DNA of 64,000 nt. It comes from Actinotalea soli (lineage in GTDB: Bacteria > Actinomycetota > Actinomycetes > Actinomycetales > Cellulomonadaceae). This document shows, piece by piece, positions 35,420-46,025 of the stretch. The notes beneath the pieces are model-generated. The model saw only the letters and a list, made by a program, of their open reading frames with translations, made no database searches and had not been told where the DNA came from. The DNA lies in contig NZ_JAGEMK010000008.1 of assembly GCF_017565425.1 (NCBI RefSeq), positions 62,001-126,000 on the forward strand, read 5' to 3'. The position numbers and the translations under genes were made by a program. Within the stretch, counting starts at the first letter, position 1. Each line of letters starts with the position of its first letter.

Positions 35420-36011
35420 GCCGTCCACCCCTCGACCCGCGCGCACGAGCTACCACCACGGGGCGCTGCGGGAGGCTCTGCTCGACGGCGCGCGCGAGCT
35501 GCTCGCCGAGGGCGGGGCGGACAGCTTCAGCCTGAGCGCCCTGGCGCGGCGCCTCGGCGTCAGCACCGCGGCGCCCTACCGGCACTTCGCGGACAAGGAC
35601 GCGCTCGTCGACGAGCTCTGCGGAGAGGGCTACCGCGAGTTCGGCCGCGCGCTCACCCAGGCGGCGAGCTCGACCACCGACGCCCGCGAGCGGCTCGATG
35701 CGCTCGGTGTGGCCTACCTTCGCTTCGCGCGGGAGCACCCGGCGGTCTTCGGGATCATGTTCACCGACCGCGGTCCCGCCGTGCTGGCCTCGGGCGTGCC
35801 GACCTTCGAGGTCCTCGTGGACGCCGTCGTCGCCGCGCAGGACGCCGGGGCTCTGCCTCCGGGGGCGGACCCGCGCGTCCTCGCGCGGACCGTGTGGGCC
35901 ACCCTCCACGGACTCGCGGTGCTCGGCCGGCGCGGAGGCTTCACCAAGCTCGCCATCGACGACGACGAGGCGAGGCTGGTCGCGGACGCGCTGGCCCTCC
36001 TCACCCGGTGA
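35418..36011 (+). CDS. TetR-family transcriptional regulator
   Basis: The 197-residue protein has an N-terminal helix-turn-helix (ALREALLDGARELLAEGGADS, then FSLSALARRLGVSTAAPYRHF and ADKDALVDELC) and a C-terminal TetR_C-type ligand domain containing FAREHPAVFGIMF. The ATG at 35418 lies inside an operator-like repeat and has no usable Shine-Dalgarno sequence, so the transcript may be leaderless. It probably represses itself and the divergent DUF2306 gene. The ligand is unknown. Confidence 0.88.
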   Translation: MPSTPRPARTSYHHGALREALLDGARELLAEGGADSFSLSALARRLGVSTAAPYRHFADKDALVDELCGEGYREFGRALTQAASSTTDARERLDALGVAYLRFAREHPAVFGIMFTDRGPAVLASGVPTFEVLVDAVVAAQDAGALPPGADPRVLARTVWATLHGLAVLGRRGGFTKLAIDDDEARLVADALALLTR

Positions 36012-36074
36012 GGACGGCGGTGCGACCGCAGCCCGGGGACGTGGGGATCACCCGCGGTCGGGGGGACGGCGAGC

Positions 36075-36488
36075 TCAGCGCCCTGACGGCCGCCAGACGA
36101 CCAGGGCGCCGCTCGAGGTGACCCGTGCGGGACGGTGCCCGCGGGGCAGGGCGACGACCTCGCCCTGGGGGCCGGCCGCGAAGACGCGGTGACCGGGCTC
36201 GGCGCCGGCGCGGAGCCTCTCGACCTGCTCGGTCAGGCGCTCGACCTCCGCCTCGAGGGCGAGGATCCGTTTGATGCCGACCAGGTTGATGCCCTCCTCC
36301 TGGGAGAGCCGCTGGATCTCGCGGAGGGTCTCGACGTCCCGCAGGGAGTAGCGCCGGCCACGGCCTCGGGCTCGTCCGGGAGAGACGAGCCCGAGGCGGT
36401 CGTACTGACGCAGTGTCTGCGGGTGCATGCCGGCGAGGTCAGCCGCGACCGAGATCACGAAGACTGGTGCGTCGTACCCCGTCGCCAT
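36075..36488 (-). CDS. hspR: HspR heat-shock repressor (MerR family)
   Basis: The 137-residue protein has the MerR helix-turn-helix VFVISVAADLAGMHPQTLRQYDRLGL, the wing RGRRYSLRDVETLREIQRL, and a C-terminal coiled coil (about residues 75-95). It closes the dnaK-grpE-dnaJ-hspR operon, the standard actinobacterial arrangement. HspR with DnaK as co-repressor binds HAIR sequences and shuts the operon off; two HAIR boxes lie upstream of dnaK. It starts 1 bp after the dnaJ stop. Confidence 0.95.
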   Translation of the reverse strand: MATGYDAPVFVISVAADLAGMHPQTLRQYDRLGLVSPGRARGRGRRYSLRDVETLREIQRLSQEEGINLVGIKRILALEAEVERLTEQVERLRAGAEPGHRVFAAGPQGEVVALPRGHRPARVTSSGALVVWRPSGR

Positions 36489-36489
36489 G

Positions 36490-37512
36490 TCACTGCACCG
36501 CTCGTGCCCGCAGCTCGCTGCGGACGTCCGCACCCTCGGTGGCCCTCGCGAACTCCTCGACCGCCGTGCGGGCGGCGTCGGACAACCGCTGCGGGACAGC
36601 CACCTGGACGCTGACCAGCAGGTCCCCGGTGCGCTCCCCCACGGTGATCCCGCGGCCGCGCACCCGCAGCGTCCGGCCCGACGGCGTGCCCTCGGGCACC
36701 TTGACCCGCACGGTCCCGCCGTCGAGGGTCGGCACGTCGACCTCGGCCCCGAGGGCAGCCTCGGCGAAGGTCACCGGGACCGTCACGCGCAGGTCGTGCC
36801 CGTCGAGGGTGAAGACGGGGTGCGGCTCGACCTTGACCGCGATGACCAGGTCGCCGGCCGGGGCTCCCCCGGCCCCGGGCCGACCCTTGCCGCGCAGGCG
36901 GATCTTCTGACCGTCCCGCACCCCCGCGGGGATGCGGGCGTTGACCCGACGCCCCTCGACCGAGAGCGTGATGGTCGAGCCGTCGACCGCCTTGCGGAAC
37001 GGCAGGGTGGTCGAGGCCTCGAGGTCGGTCCCGCGCTGCTGGCCACGGGCACCGCCGCCACCGAAGAGGCCACCGAGGATGTCCTCGAAGCCAGCGCCGC
37101 CGGCGCCGCCCGGGGGCGCCCCGCCCTGGGAGTACCGGACGCGGGGCCCGCCCCCGGAGGTCGCCGGGCCACCGCCGGGGTGCCCGCCGCCGAAGAGCCC
37201 GCCGAAGAGGTCCTCGAAGCCGGCGCCCCCCGCCGCGCTGGGCCCGCCCGAGCCGGCCGAGAACCGGGCACCGCCACCGGCCATCGCGCGGATGGCGTCG
37301 TACTGCTGGCGCTGCTCGGGGTCGGAGAGCACCGCGTAGGCCTCACCGACCTCCTTGAACTTCGCCTCGGCGGCGTCGTCCCCGGGGTTCTGGTCGGGGT
37401 GCAGGCTCCGGGCCTTCTTCCGGTACGCCTTCTTGATGGCGCTCGCGTCCGCGTTCTTGGGCACGCCGAGCGCCGCGTAGAAGTCCTTCTCGAACCAGTC
37501 CTGGCCTGTCAT
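36490..37512 (-). CDS. dnaJ: DnaJ-type co-chaperone lacking the zinc finger
   Basis: The 340-residue protein has a J domain with His38-Pro39-Asp40 and a Gly-rich region that contains a near-duplicate (GAGFEDLFGGLFGGG and GAGFEDILGGLFGGG). The C-terminal substrate-binding domains begin at about residue 160. The four CxxCxGxG repeats of classical DnaJ are absent, so it is of CbpA/type II form. It stimulates the DnaK ATPase. It lies in the dnaK operon between grpE and hspR. Confidence 0.93.
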   Translation of the reverse strand: MTGQDWFEKDFYAALGVPKNADASAIKKAYRKKARSLHPDQNPGDDAAEAKFKEVGEAYAVLSDPEQRQQYDAIRAMAGGGARFSAGSGGPSAAGGAGFEDLFGGLFGGGHPGGGPATSGGGPRVRYSQGGAPPGGAGGAGFEDILGGLFGGGGARGQQRGTDLEASTTLPFRKAVDGSTITLSVEGRRVNARIPAGVRDGQKIRLRGKGRPGAGGAPAGDLVIAVKVEPHPVFTLDGHDLRVTVPVTFAEAALGAEVDVPTLDGGTVRVKVPEGTPSGRTLRVRGRGITVGERTGDLLVSVQVAVPQRLSDAARTAVEEFARATEGADVRSELRARAVQ

Positions 37513-37546
37513 CGCCTACCCCCTCCCTGCTCTCGTCGCACGCCTC

Positions 37547-38178
37547 TCAGGACTCGGGCTCGGCCACGGCCACCCGCGCCGCCCGCACCACGCGCTCGCC
37601 GACCCGGTGGCCGGGCTGGAGCACCTGGACGACCGTCGGCTCGCTGACCTCGTCCGAGTGGGAGTGCATGAGGGCCTCGTGCACGTTCGGGTCGAAGGCC
37701 TCGCCCACGGCGCCGAACCGCTCCCAGCCGAAGCGCCCGAGGGCTCCCTCGAGCTTCTCGGCGATCGAGGCGAAGGGCCCCTCGGCGAGCTCCCCGTGCT
37801 GCCGGGCCAGCTCGATGTCGTCGAGCACCCCGAAGAGGGACTCGATGACGTCGCTGACGGCCTTGTCCCGCGAGACCTGACGGTCCCGGTCGACGCGGCG
37901 CCGGTAGTTGACGTACTCGGCCTGGAGACGCTGCAGGTCCTCGAGCCGCTCGGCGGCCTGGGTCTGCGCCGCCGCGAGGTCGCCCTCGACGGCGGGCTCG
38001 TCGTCGATCAGGCTCGAGGCGTCGTCCGGGACGGCCTCGCCCGTCGGGGCGTCGTCGGGCGTGCCAGCCGGGGTGGGCTGCTCACGCACCGCGTACGTCT
38101 CGGGGTCGATGCGTCGCTTGTCGGTGAACCGCGGCCGGTCGGAGTCCTCGTCCCCGACCGGCGGCGTGTGCTGGTCGC

Positions 38179-38182
<4 letters not shown>
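37547..38182 (-). CDS. grpE: GrpE nucleotide exchange factor
   Basis: The 211-residue protein has an acidic, disordered N-terminal region, a long helix ([20 protein letters not shown]) and a C-terminal domain. The latter carries [30 protein letters not shown], split by the usual loop, and ends in [20 protein letters not shown]. It releases ADP from DnaK. The GTG start overlaps the dnaK stop by 4 bp. Confidence 0.95.
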
Positions 38183-40041
<1,859 letters not shown>

Positions 40042-40063
40042 GGGTGGTGCCTTCCTCTACGTG

Positions 40064-40147
40064 GTTGAGCCTGCTGCGCTCAAGTCTGCGGCGCTCCGCC
40101 GTGCTGCGCAAGTTCAGAGGCCTAGAGTTGAGTCCACCAGGCTCAAC
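40064..40147. promoter_or_regulatory. Two HAIR boxes (HspR operators)
   Basis: HAIR1 at 40064-40084 reads GTTGAGC-N7-GCTCAAG, and HAIR2 at 40127-40147 reads GTTGAGT-N7-GCTCAAC. Both fit CTTGAGT-N7-ACTCAAG with two or three changes. They lie 22 and 85 bp upstream of dnaK, and HAIR2 is 59 bp from the divergent gene at 40207, which may share HspR control. Confidence 0.88.
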
Positions 40148-40206
40148 CTCAGCCACGGGGGGGCTATTCCGTCGGACCCCGCAGCCCGCCGCTACCCTCG
40201 CGTTTC

Positions 40207-40620
40207 ATGATCTCCCTCGACGACGTCCTGTCTCGCACGGTCGACGACGCCCTGCCGCTCCTCACCATCGACGAGTTCTTCCTCGGCAACGACGAGGAGG
40301 AGTCGCTCGCGCCCAACCAGTGGGGGTACGGCCGGCCGGCCCTCGCGGCGATCGCCGAGCGGCTGCGCTCGGTCGAGGCGCACCCCGACGTCGACTGGGT
40401 GCGGGTCCAGCTCCACGACGAGACGGCCGAGGGCAGCGACCTGGTGCTCGCCGAGGCGGTCGCGGTGTGCACCAGCCTCGACGCCGAGGATCTCGCCGGC
40501 CTCGTCGACACCGACTGGCTCGAGTCCGACGGCCTCGTCGAGGGCTACGTCGTCGAGCACCGTGTCGGCGCTCCCGCCGTCCCGGAGGGCAGCCGCGTGC
40601 TGTCGATCACCTGGGACTGA
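40207..40620 (+). CDS. Hypothetical acidic protein divergent from dnaK
   Basis: I do not recognise this 137-residue protein. It is acidic, has no membrane segment or signal peptide, and has an alternating helix-strand pattern. It begins MISLDDVLSRTVDDALPLL and ends in a strand, SRVLSITWD. Codon use matches that of neighbouring genes. It shares the 165-bp region containing both HAIR boxes with dnaK, so heat-shock control is plausible. Confidence 0.65.
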   Translation: MISLDDVLSRTVDDALPLLTIDEFFLGNDEEESLAPNQWGYGRPALAAIAERLRSVEAHPDVDWVRVQLHDETAEGSDLVLAEAVAVCTSLDAEDLAGLVDTDWLESDGLVEGYVVEHRVGAPAVPEGSRVLSITWD

Positions 40621-40663
40621 CGACGACCGCCTGCATCGACGTCCACCCGGACGCGCCCACCCG

Positions 40664-40813
40664 TCACTCGCCGTAGACCACCGAGAGCAGCGACTCCCCC
40701 GCCGACGGACGGCCTGCGAGAGCCGCCGCCGCACGCACCTGCTCGGGAGCGAGCTGCGTCTCACGGACGAGGTCGATCGCGTCGCGCAGCCGGTCGCCGT
40801 CACCATGCTGCAG
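40664..40813 (-). pseudogene. Possible C-terminal remnant of an unknown gene
   Basis: On the minus strand an open stretch of about 49 codons reads like protein (DRLRDAIDLVRETQLAPEQV and ending LLSVVYGE) with normal high-GC third positions. An in-frame TGA closes its 5' side and no ATG or GTG start precedes it. It may be the tail of a decayed gene. It is too short to assign. Confidence 0.3.
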
Positions 40814-40868
40814 TCATCCTGCTCGCCACGGGGGTCGCCCCGCCCGGTCGCAGGTGCATAGTGGCGTC

Positions 40869-41621
40869 ATGCCCTCCCAGCCCGTGACCGCGACAGCGCC
40901 CGCGCTGGGTGGTCGGCCGATCATGCGGCAGTCGTGGCGCGACCTCACCTTCGTCCACTGGTGCGTCGCACCCGACGTCGTCGCGCCGTTCATGCCGCCG
41001 GGCACGCGACCGGACGTCCACGACGGGTCGAGCTGGGTCGGCCTCGTGCCCTTCCGCATGGTCGGTGCGGGGGCCGCGCGTGGGCCCGGGCTCCCGTGGC
41101 TCGGGACCTTCCCCGAGACCAACGTCCGCCTCTACTCGGTCGACGAGCGAGGCCGTCGGGGCGTGGTCTTCCTGACGCTCGAGGCGTCCCGGCTGGCGTT
41201 CGTCCTCGGCGCGCGTGGGGTGTTCGCCCTCCCGTACACGTGGGCGCGGATGCGCGTGACCGAGGCCGACGGTGTCCTCACGTACGCCTCGCAGCGCCGC
41301 TGGCCAGGCCCGCGGGACGCCACGACGCGCGTCGTCGTCCGGCCGGGCGAGGCGCTCGCGCCCGGCGACCCGGTCGCCGAGTTCCTCACCGCACGCTGGG
41401 GCCTGCACGCGCGTGCGTTCGGTCGCACCCTCTACGTGCCCAACCGTCACGAGACCTGGCCGCTGCGCGCCGCCGAGCTGCTCACCCTGGACGACCGGCT
41501 CGTCGAGGCGTGCGGACTCTCGACGACGGCGCACCGGCCCCCCGACTCGGTGCTGTTCTCCCGCGGGGTCCGCACGGAGTTCGGCACGCCTGTCGACGTC
41601 CGTCGGCCCGTGCCCGCCTGA
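40869..41621 (+). CDS. DUF2071 (YqjF-like) protein
   Basis: The 250-residue protein fits the YqjF/DUF2071 family, with the opening RQSWRDLTFVHWCVAPDVVAPFMPPG, the central WVGLVPFRM and FPETNVRLYSVDERGRRGVVF, and PLRAAELLTLDDRLVEACGL near the end. The family has an acetoacetate-decarboxylase-like fold, but no enzymatic function is established. It has no membrane segments. The ATG at 40869 is the likely start, and a 68-bp palindrome follows its stop. Confidence 0.82.
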   Translation: MPSQPVTATAPALGGRPIMRQSWRDLTFVHWCVAPDVVAPFMPPGTRPDVHDGSSWVGLVPFRMVGAGAARGPGLPWLGTFPETNVRLYSVDERGRRGVVFLTLEASRLAFVLGARGVFALPYTWARMRVTEADGVLTYASQRRWPGPRDATTRVVVRPGEALAPGDPVAEFLTARWGLHARAFGRTLYVPNRHETWPLRAAELLTLDDRLVEACGLSTTAHRPPDSVLFSRGVRTEFGTPVDVRRPVPA

Positions 41622-41635
41622 CCCGGGTCACCTCC

Positions 41636-41703
41636 CGAGGACGCACGTCTGCACCCAGGTCGCCCTGGTACACGTGCGTTCCCGATGCAGGTGTGCGACC
41701 TCG
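41636..41703. repeat. 68-bp palindromic element (family B, copy 1)
   Basis: The element begins CGAGGACGCACGTCTGCAC and ends with CGATGCAGGTGTGCGACCTCG-type sequence, whose reverse complement matches the start imperfectly. It lies between the converging DUF2071 and kinase-like genes, 14 bp after the first stop. It has the same 68-bp length as three other copies. Confidence 0.75.
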
Positions 41704-41786
41704 GTCAGATCCGGCGGGCCTAGCGCCCGTCCCACTGCGGGCCGCGGCGCGCCCGCTCTCACGCGGCTCAGCCTCGCCTCGTCCGG

Positions 41787-42809
41787 CTACGGTCCAGCCC
41801 TGCGGCCGGAGTACTGAGCACGGATGTCACCGTCGACCAGGCGCCAGCAGAACTCGTTCATCCGGGCCGCGGCAGCCGCGTGCCGGGCAAGGAGGCCTGC
41901 CACGGGCTCCGGCACCGCAGACGGGATCTCGCCCTCGGCGCACCGGCGCACGTACGCGTTGCGGGCCACCGGTCCCCCGCTGGTCGGCACCGGCACTCCG
42001 CACACCGTGGTGACCAGCCAGTTGACCAGTCGCATCGCGGCGTAGTCGGGATCGTGGTCGGCGTTCTGCGCGACGACGTCCCGCTCGGCCTCGGACAGGT
42101 CGAACCGTGGTGAGATCGCCAGCCCGAAGTCGACGAGGTAGATCCTGTCGCCGTCTGCCCGCAGGTTCCCGAAGTGCCCGTCCATGTGCAGCAGCTCGCG
42201 GCCACGCAGGAAGGTGACGATCTCGAGGAGCTGCCGCGCGAGCCACTCGGCACTGCCCAGCGGGTCGGTCAACCTGTCGGCCAGCGCATCGGGGAGGTGC
42301 TCGGAGAAGAGCACGAGGCTGGAGGTCGCGGCCGCCAGCTCCTCGAGCCGGATCCGCACGGCCGGGTCGCCCCCGAACTGGGCGACGACCGCCTCGACGT
42401 CCCGGTGCTCGGGCGCGACAGGCGGGCGGCCCGGCAGAACCCGCCAGTGGTGCAGCAGGGCGAAGGACTCGGACTCACCGGCGAGGACCCCCTCGGTGAC
42501 GGAGGTGGTGGCGGCCAGCTCGCGCCACGCCCCGAAGCCCGGGCCGGCGAGGCGGTGCATCCCGTACTGGCAGGAGGTCGGCAGACCGAAGAGGTTCGCG
42601 GTGCTGCGGGGATGCGCCAGCTCCCGGTCGGTGATCGGGATCCGTTTGGCGAACACCGGCACACCGTCGACGTCGAGCACCGAGGTGCCACCGCCCACGC
42701 CGGCGACGCCGGTGGGTGCGGCACGGAGGGCAGCCACCAGCTCGTCGTCGTCGCGGGCGGCGAGCGAGGCCTGGACGAGCTCGTGACGGCGTCGTCGGGC
42801 GGGGAGCAT
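41787..42809 (-). CDS. Protein kinase-like (aminoglycoside-phosphotransferase-type) protein
   Basis: The 340-residue protein keeps the core of the kinase fold: a possible ATP-binding Lys55 (VFAKRI), the catalytic loop LHMDGHFGN (His208, Asp210, Asn215), and YLVDFGLA with Asp227-Phe228-Gly229. The glycine loop is replaced by VGGGTSVLDVDG. It may phosphorylate a protein or small molecule; substrates are unknown. It has no membrane segment, so it is not a classical receptor Ser/Thr kinase. Confidence 0.75.
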   Translation of the reverse strand: MLPARRRRHELVQASLAARDDDELVAALRAAPTGVAGVGGGTSVLDVDGVPVFAKRIPITDRELAHPRSTANLFGLPTSCQYGMHRLAGPGFGAWRELAATTSVTEGVLAGESESFALLHHWRVLPGRPPVAPEHRDVEAVVAQFGGDPAVRIRLEELAAATSSLVLFSEHLPDALADRLTDPLGSAEWLARQLLEIVTFLRGRELLHMDGHFGNLRADGDRIYLVDFGLAISPRFDLSEAERDVVAQNADHDPDYAAMRLVNWLVTTVCGVPVPTSGGPVARNAYVRRCAEGEIPSAVPEPVAGLLARHAAAAARMNEFCWRLVDGDIRAQYSGRRAGP

Positions 42810-42981
42810 CAGGCCATCCTGCCCGTCGCCGAGGACCGCACACCGACGACAGACCGACCGCTACGCGCGTCGCCCACCCACGACCGGGCTGGTGATGAGC
42901 GAACGGCCCCCGCACACTGGATCCCACCGCGGATGACCAGCGTGGCGGCGCGGCACGAGCTGTAACGAGCAGGGGGACACC

Positions 42982-43872
42982 ATGACCGCACCTTCACGAC
43001 GCCTCGCGCGGGCCCTCTGCGCCTTCGCGCTCACGGTGACAACCGCCGTGGCGGGAGCGTTGGCCGCAGCAGCGGCACCCGCCACCACCGGAGAACCGTT
43101 GCTCTGCACCGGTCTCATCCAGAGCCAGCAGGTGTACTCCGACGTCCGCGTCCCCGACGGCGCGACCTGCTCGATCTACCTGGTCGGGATCCATGGGGAC
43201 CTGCTCGTCGACCGGGGCGGCTCGGTCCGGGTCACCCGGTCTTCCGTCGTCGGGGACCTCATCAGCTCAGAGACGGCCTCGCTGACCGCCAGCACCGTGC
43301 ACGGGCGGGTCTGGCTCGACGACGCCGGCTACCTGGCGCTCACCGAGGCCACGGTGGTGGGCTCGGTGATGGGCCGGTCGAACGGGATCGACTTCTACCA
43401 GGCCGACGTCGGGCAGTCGCTGAACGTCACCGTGCTCGGGGCGGCCATCCTGCGCGAGGTGAGCGTGGGCGGGTGGTTGAACCTGCCGAGCAAGCCGGGG
43501 ACGCGGATCGACCTGAGCGAGATCACCGCGCACCGAGGCCTGACCGTCAAGGACGCGGGCACGCTGTCGCTCTGCTCGGTAGACGTGGCTGAGCACCTGA
43601 TCATCCGCGACGTCAGGCGGGCGGCTGCCGGCTACCCGAACAGCGACGGCGGCAGCTGCCAGGGCCGGCAGCCCTCGTGGGGCCCGGACTCGTACGTGGT
43701 GGACGTCGGGGGGTCCGCGCTGCTCGAGGGCAACGGGACCTTCCAGCTGCGCCGGCTCGACGTCGCCGAGTACCTCGCCTGCGTGGACAACGGCGAGATC
43801 GTCCTCGACGCAGGTAGCGGCCCGGACGAGCCCCTGGTCACCGCTGGCCTGGGCCGCCGCGGCCAGTGCTAG
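42982..43872 (+). CDS. Secreted beta-helix-like protein
   Basis: The 296-residue product has a signal peptide (residues 1 to about 32, ending in an Ala-rich AxA stretch) and an otherwise repetitive body. Short units recur, such as GDLLVDRGGSVRVTRSSVVG and GRVWLDDAGYLALTEATVVG. Each is about 20-25 residues with alternating hydrophobic residues, which suggests a right-handed beta-helix or bactofilin-like fold. Six cysteines could form disulfides. No catalytic motif is seen. AGGGGGACACC precedes the ATG. The 155 bp after its stop are C- and G-rich and hold no gene. Confidence 0.7.
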   Translation: MTAPSRRLARALCAFALTVTTAVAGALAAAAAPATTGEPLLCTGLIQSQQVYSDVRVPDGATCSIYLVGIHGDLLVDRGGSVRVTRSSVVGDLISSETASLTASTVHGRVWLDDAGYLALTEATVVGSVMGRSNGIDFYQADVGQSLNVTVLGAAILREVSVGGWLNLPSKPGTRIDLSEITAHRGLTVKDAGTLSLCSVDVAEHLIIRDVRRAAAGYPNSDGGSCQGRQPSWGPDSYVVDVGGSALLEGNGTFQLRRLDVAEYLACVDNGEIVLDAGSGPDEPLVTAGLGRRGQC

Positions 43873-44027
43873 GAGCCTGAGAAGAGGTCCCCCCTCCCCC
43901 TCCTCCTGCAGCCCGCGACGTCGCACATCGGGCGCAGGACCGAGCGGGGCTGGCCGCGCGGGACCGGCGGGTCGGGGCTGGCGGGGCGGGGCGGGGTCGT
44001 CTAGGTGCGAGTCGCCCAGCCTGCAGA

Positions 44028-44372
44028 TCAGTCGTCCAGGGCGTCGATGACCTCGTCGAGGACCTGCCGGGCACGGCGGATCTCACGCTCGGCGGCGTCC
44101 AGGCGCGCGCGCTGCTCGAGGAGGTCAGCCAGCAAGGCCGGGGTGCGCGCGCGCTGCGGCGCCTGCAGGCAGGGCAGCAGGCTGGCGATCTTCGAGCTGC
44201 AGAGCCCGGCGGCGAACAGCTCCTGCACCCGGATGACGGCGTCGACCATGGCCGGGTCGTAGCGCCGGTGGCCCGCGGGGGTCCGTGCGCTCGTGATGAG
44301 GCCCTGCTGCTCGTAGTAGCGCAGCGACCGGGGGCTGACGCCGGTGCTCGCCGCGAGCTCGCCGATCCGCAC
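44028..44372 (-). CDS. MerR-family transcriptional regulator
   Basis: The 114-residue protein has the MerR helix-turn-helix (VRIGELAASTGVSPRSLRYY), the wing (EQQGLITSARTPAGHRRYD) and a dimerisation coiled coil ending IDALDD. A cysteine is present in GLCSSK, but no conserved metal pair is evident. The GTG at 44372 has GGAGG eight bases upstream, while an in-frame GTG at 44378 is too close. It is divergent from the VOC gene and probably regulates it through the palindrome between them. Confidence 0.87.
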   Translation of the reverse strand: MRIGELAASTGVSPRSLRYYEQQGLITSARTPAGHRRYDPAMVDAVIRVQELFAAGLCSSKIASLLPCLQAPQRARTPALLADLLEQRARLDAAEREIRRARQVLDEVIDALDD

Positions 44373-44412
44373 AACCACCCCTCCCTCGATCAGGACCACC
44401 CATGCTGGCACC

Positions 44413-44426
44413 TGACACCGGTGTCA
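44413..44426. promoter_or_regulatory. MerR operator candidate
   Basis: TGACACCGGTGTCA is a perfect 14-bp palindrome midway between the MerR and VOC genes. MerR proteins bind such dyads within promoters that have long spacers. I could not define -35 and -10 elements around it with confidence. Confidence 0.6.
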
Positions 44427-44443
44427 CGTCCTACCGTCGCGAG

Positions 44444-44974
44444 ATGAGCGACGACGACGCGCGATCCCCTGACCCGACGGCGAGCCCGGTGCCGGCCGAC
44501 CTCGCCCTGACGAACCCCGCACCGGTCAGCCCGGTGCGGCAGCTGCGGCTGGTGGTCGAGGCGGCCGACTACGAGCAGGCGCTCGCCTTCTACCGCGACG
44601 TGCTGGGGCTGCCCGAGCAGGCCGCGTTCCAGGGGGAGGGCGGCGCCCGCGTGGCGATCCTCGACGCGGGTCGCGCCACCCTGGAGATCGCCAACCCCGC
44701 CCAGAAGCGCATGATCGACGAGGTGGAGGTCGGGCGTCAGGTCGCCCCGCACCTGCGCGTGGCCTTCGAGGTCGACGACGCGGAGGCGACCACGCAGGCG
44801 CTGGTCGAGGTCGGCGCGGAGGAGCTGGCGCCCCCGACCGTGACGCCGTGGCGATCGCTGAACGCCCGCCTGGAGGCGCCCGCCGGCCTGCAGATCACCG
44901 TGTTCCAGGAGCTCGAGCCGCTCGAGGACCGCGCCACCCAGCCGGGCTTCGGCACGGACGACGCACACGACTGA
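44444..44974 (+). CDS. VOC-superfamily (glyoxalase/bleomycin-resistance-like) protein
   Basis: The 176-residue protein has about 28 disordered residues and then a glyoxalase-type domain: RQLRLVVEAADYEQALAFYRDVLGL, VAILDAGRATLEIANP and LRVAFEVDDAEATTQALVEVGAEEL. It could be a metal-dependent isomerase, dioxygenase or antibiotic-binding protein. Divergent pairing with a MerR regulator is typical for resistance or detoxification genes. Confidence 0.83.
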   Translation: MSDDDARSPDPTASPVPADLALTNPAPVSPVRQLRLVVEAADYEQALAFYRDVLGLPEQAAFQGEGGARVAILDAGRATLEIANPAQKRMIDEVEVGRQVAPHLRVAFEVDDAEATTQALVEVGAEELAPPTVTPWRSLNARLEAPAGLQITVFQELEPLEDRATQPGFGTDDAHD

Positions 44975-45008
44975 CGGACGACGGCGTCAGGTGGCCCATC
45001 CTGGGACC

Positions 45009-45989
45009 ATGGACCCGACGATCCACCTGGGCACCGCCGCCGTCGCGGCGACCTACCGGGCGTTCGGCGAGCGCGAGGCGCGCGGCAGCTCCCCGACCTT
45101 CGAGCGATGGGCGCTCGCACTCAGCGAGGACGACGTCGTCGCGGATCTGATCGCGACGTTGCCGGCAGGCAAGCGGCAGCCGAACCTCGTCTTCGCAGCG
45201 GCACGGTGGCATGGTGCCGCAGGGACCTACGCGAGCCTCCGCGCGACGCTGCTCGATCGGTGGCCCGAGGTGCAGGCCACGATCCTCGCCCGCTCGACGC
45301 AGACCAACGAGGCCGGCCGGTGCGCGGTCCTCCTGCCCTTCCTGGCCGAGCTCCCGCAGCCCCTCGCCCTCCTCGAGGTCGGGGCGTCGGCCGGGCTGTG
45401 CCTGCTCCCGGACAGGTACTCCTACCGGTACGACGACGGGACCGCTCTCGACCCCCAGGACGGGCGGTCGGAGGTCGTCCTGCCCTGCTCGCTCGGACCC
45501 GGGGTGTCGGCGCCCACCCGCATGCCCGAGGTCGCGTGGCGCGCCGGGATCGACCTCGCACCGGTCGCCGTCACCGACCCCGACGCGAGGGCCTGGCTCG
45601 AGACACTCGTCTGGCCCGAGCACGAGGACCGGCGCTCCCGGCTGCGGGCTGCGCTGGCCGTCGCCCGGCGGGAGCCACCACGCGTCGTCGCGGGGGACCT
45701 GCTCGAGACCCTGCCGTCCGTCGCGGCCGAGGCTCCCGCTGACGCAACCCTCGTCGTGGTCCACAGTGCCGTGCTCGCCTACCTCGACGCCGACGCCCGC
45801 TCAGCCTTCGTCGACATGGTCACGGCACTGCCAGGCCACTGGGTCAGCAACGAGGGCGAGCGCGTGCTCCCCGCGAGCGCTGCCCCGACCCCGGGCGCGA
45901 GCGACCCCCGCTTCGTCGTCATGGTCGACGGGGTGCCGCGCGCTCGCAGCGACCCCCACGGCCGATCCCTGCACGCCCTCAGCACCTGA
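45009..45989 (+). CDS. DUF2332 family protein
   Basis: The 326-residue protein resembles DUF2332 proteins, with TNEAGRCAVLLPFLAEL, LALLEVGASAGLCLLPDRYSY and DATLVVVHSAVLAYL. The glycine-rich VGASAG suggests a Rossmann-like methyltransferase fold, though function is not established. The ATG at 45009 was preferred to an in-frame GTG at 44991; neither has a clear ribosome site. A 68-bp palindrome follows 36 bp after its stop. Confidence 0.75.
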   Translation: MDPTIHLGTAAVAATYRAFGEREARGSSPTFERWALALSEDDVVADLIATLPAGKRQPNLVFAAARWHGAAGTYASLRATLLDRWPEVQATILARSTQTNEAGRCAVLLPFLAELPQPLALLEVGASAGLCLLPDRYSYRYDDGTALDPQDGRSEVVLPCSLGPGVSAPTRMPEVAWRAGIDLAPVAVTDPDARAWLETLVWPEHEDRRSRLRAALAVARREPPRVVAGDLLETLPSVAAEAPADATLVVVHSAVLAYLDADARSAFVDMVTALPGHWVSNEGERVLPASAAPTPGASDPRFVVMVDGVPRARSDPHGRSLHALST

Positions 45990-46025
45990 CCCCCACGCTC
46001 GTCCCGCCCACCTCCCACACCCCGC

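Noticed and set aside
43912-43940. Possible fifth 68-bp palindrome
   Set aside because: Only GTCGCACATC is present; there is no matching second arm.
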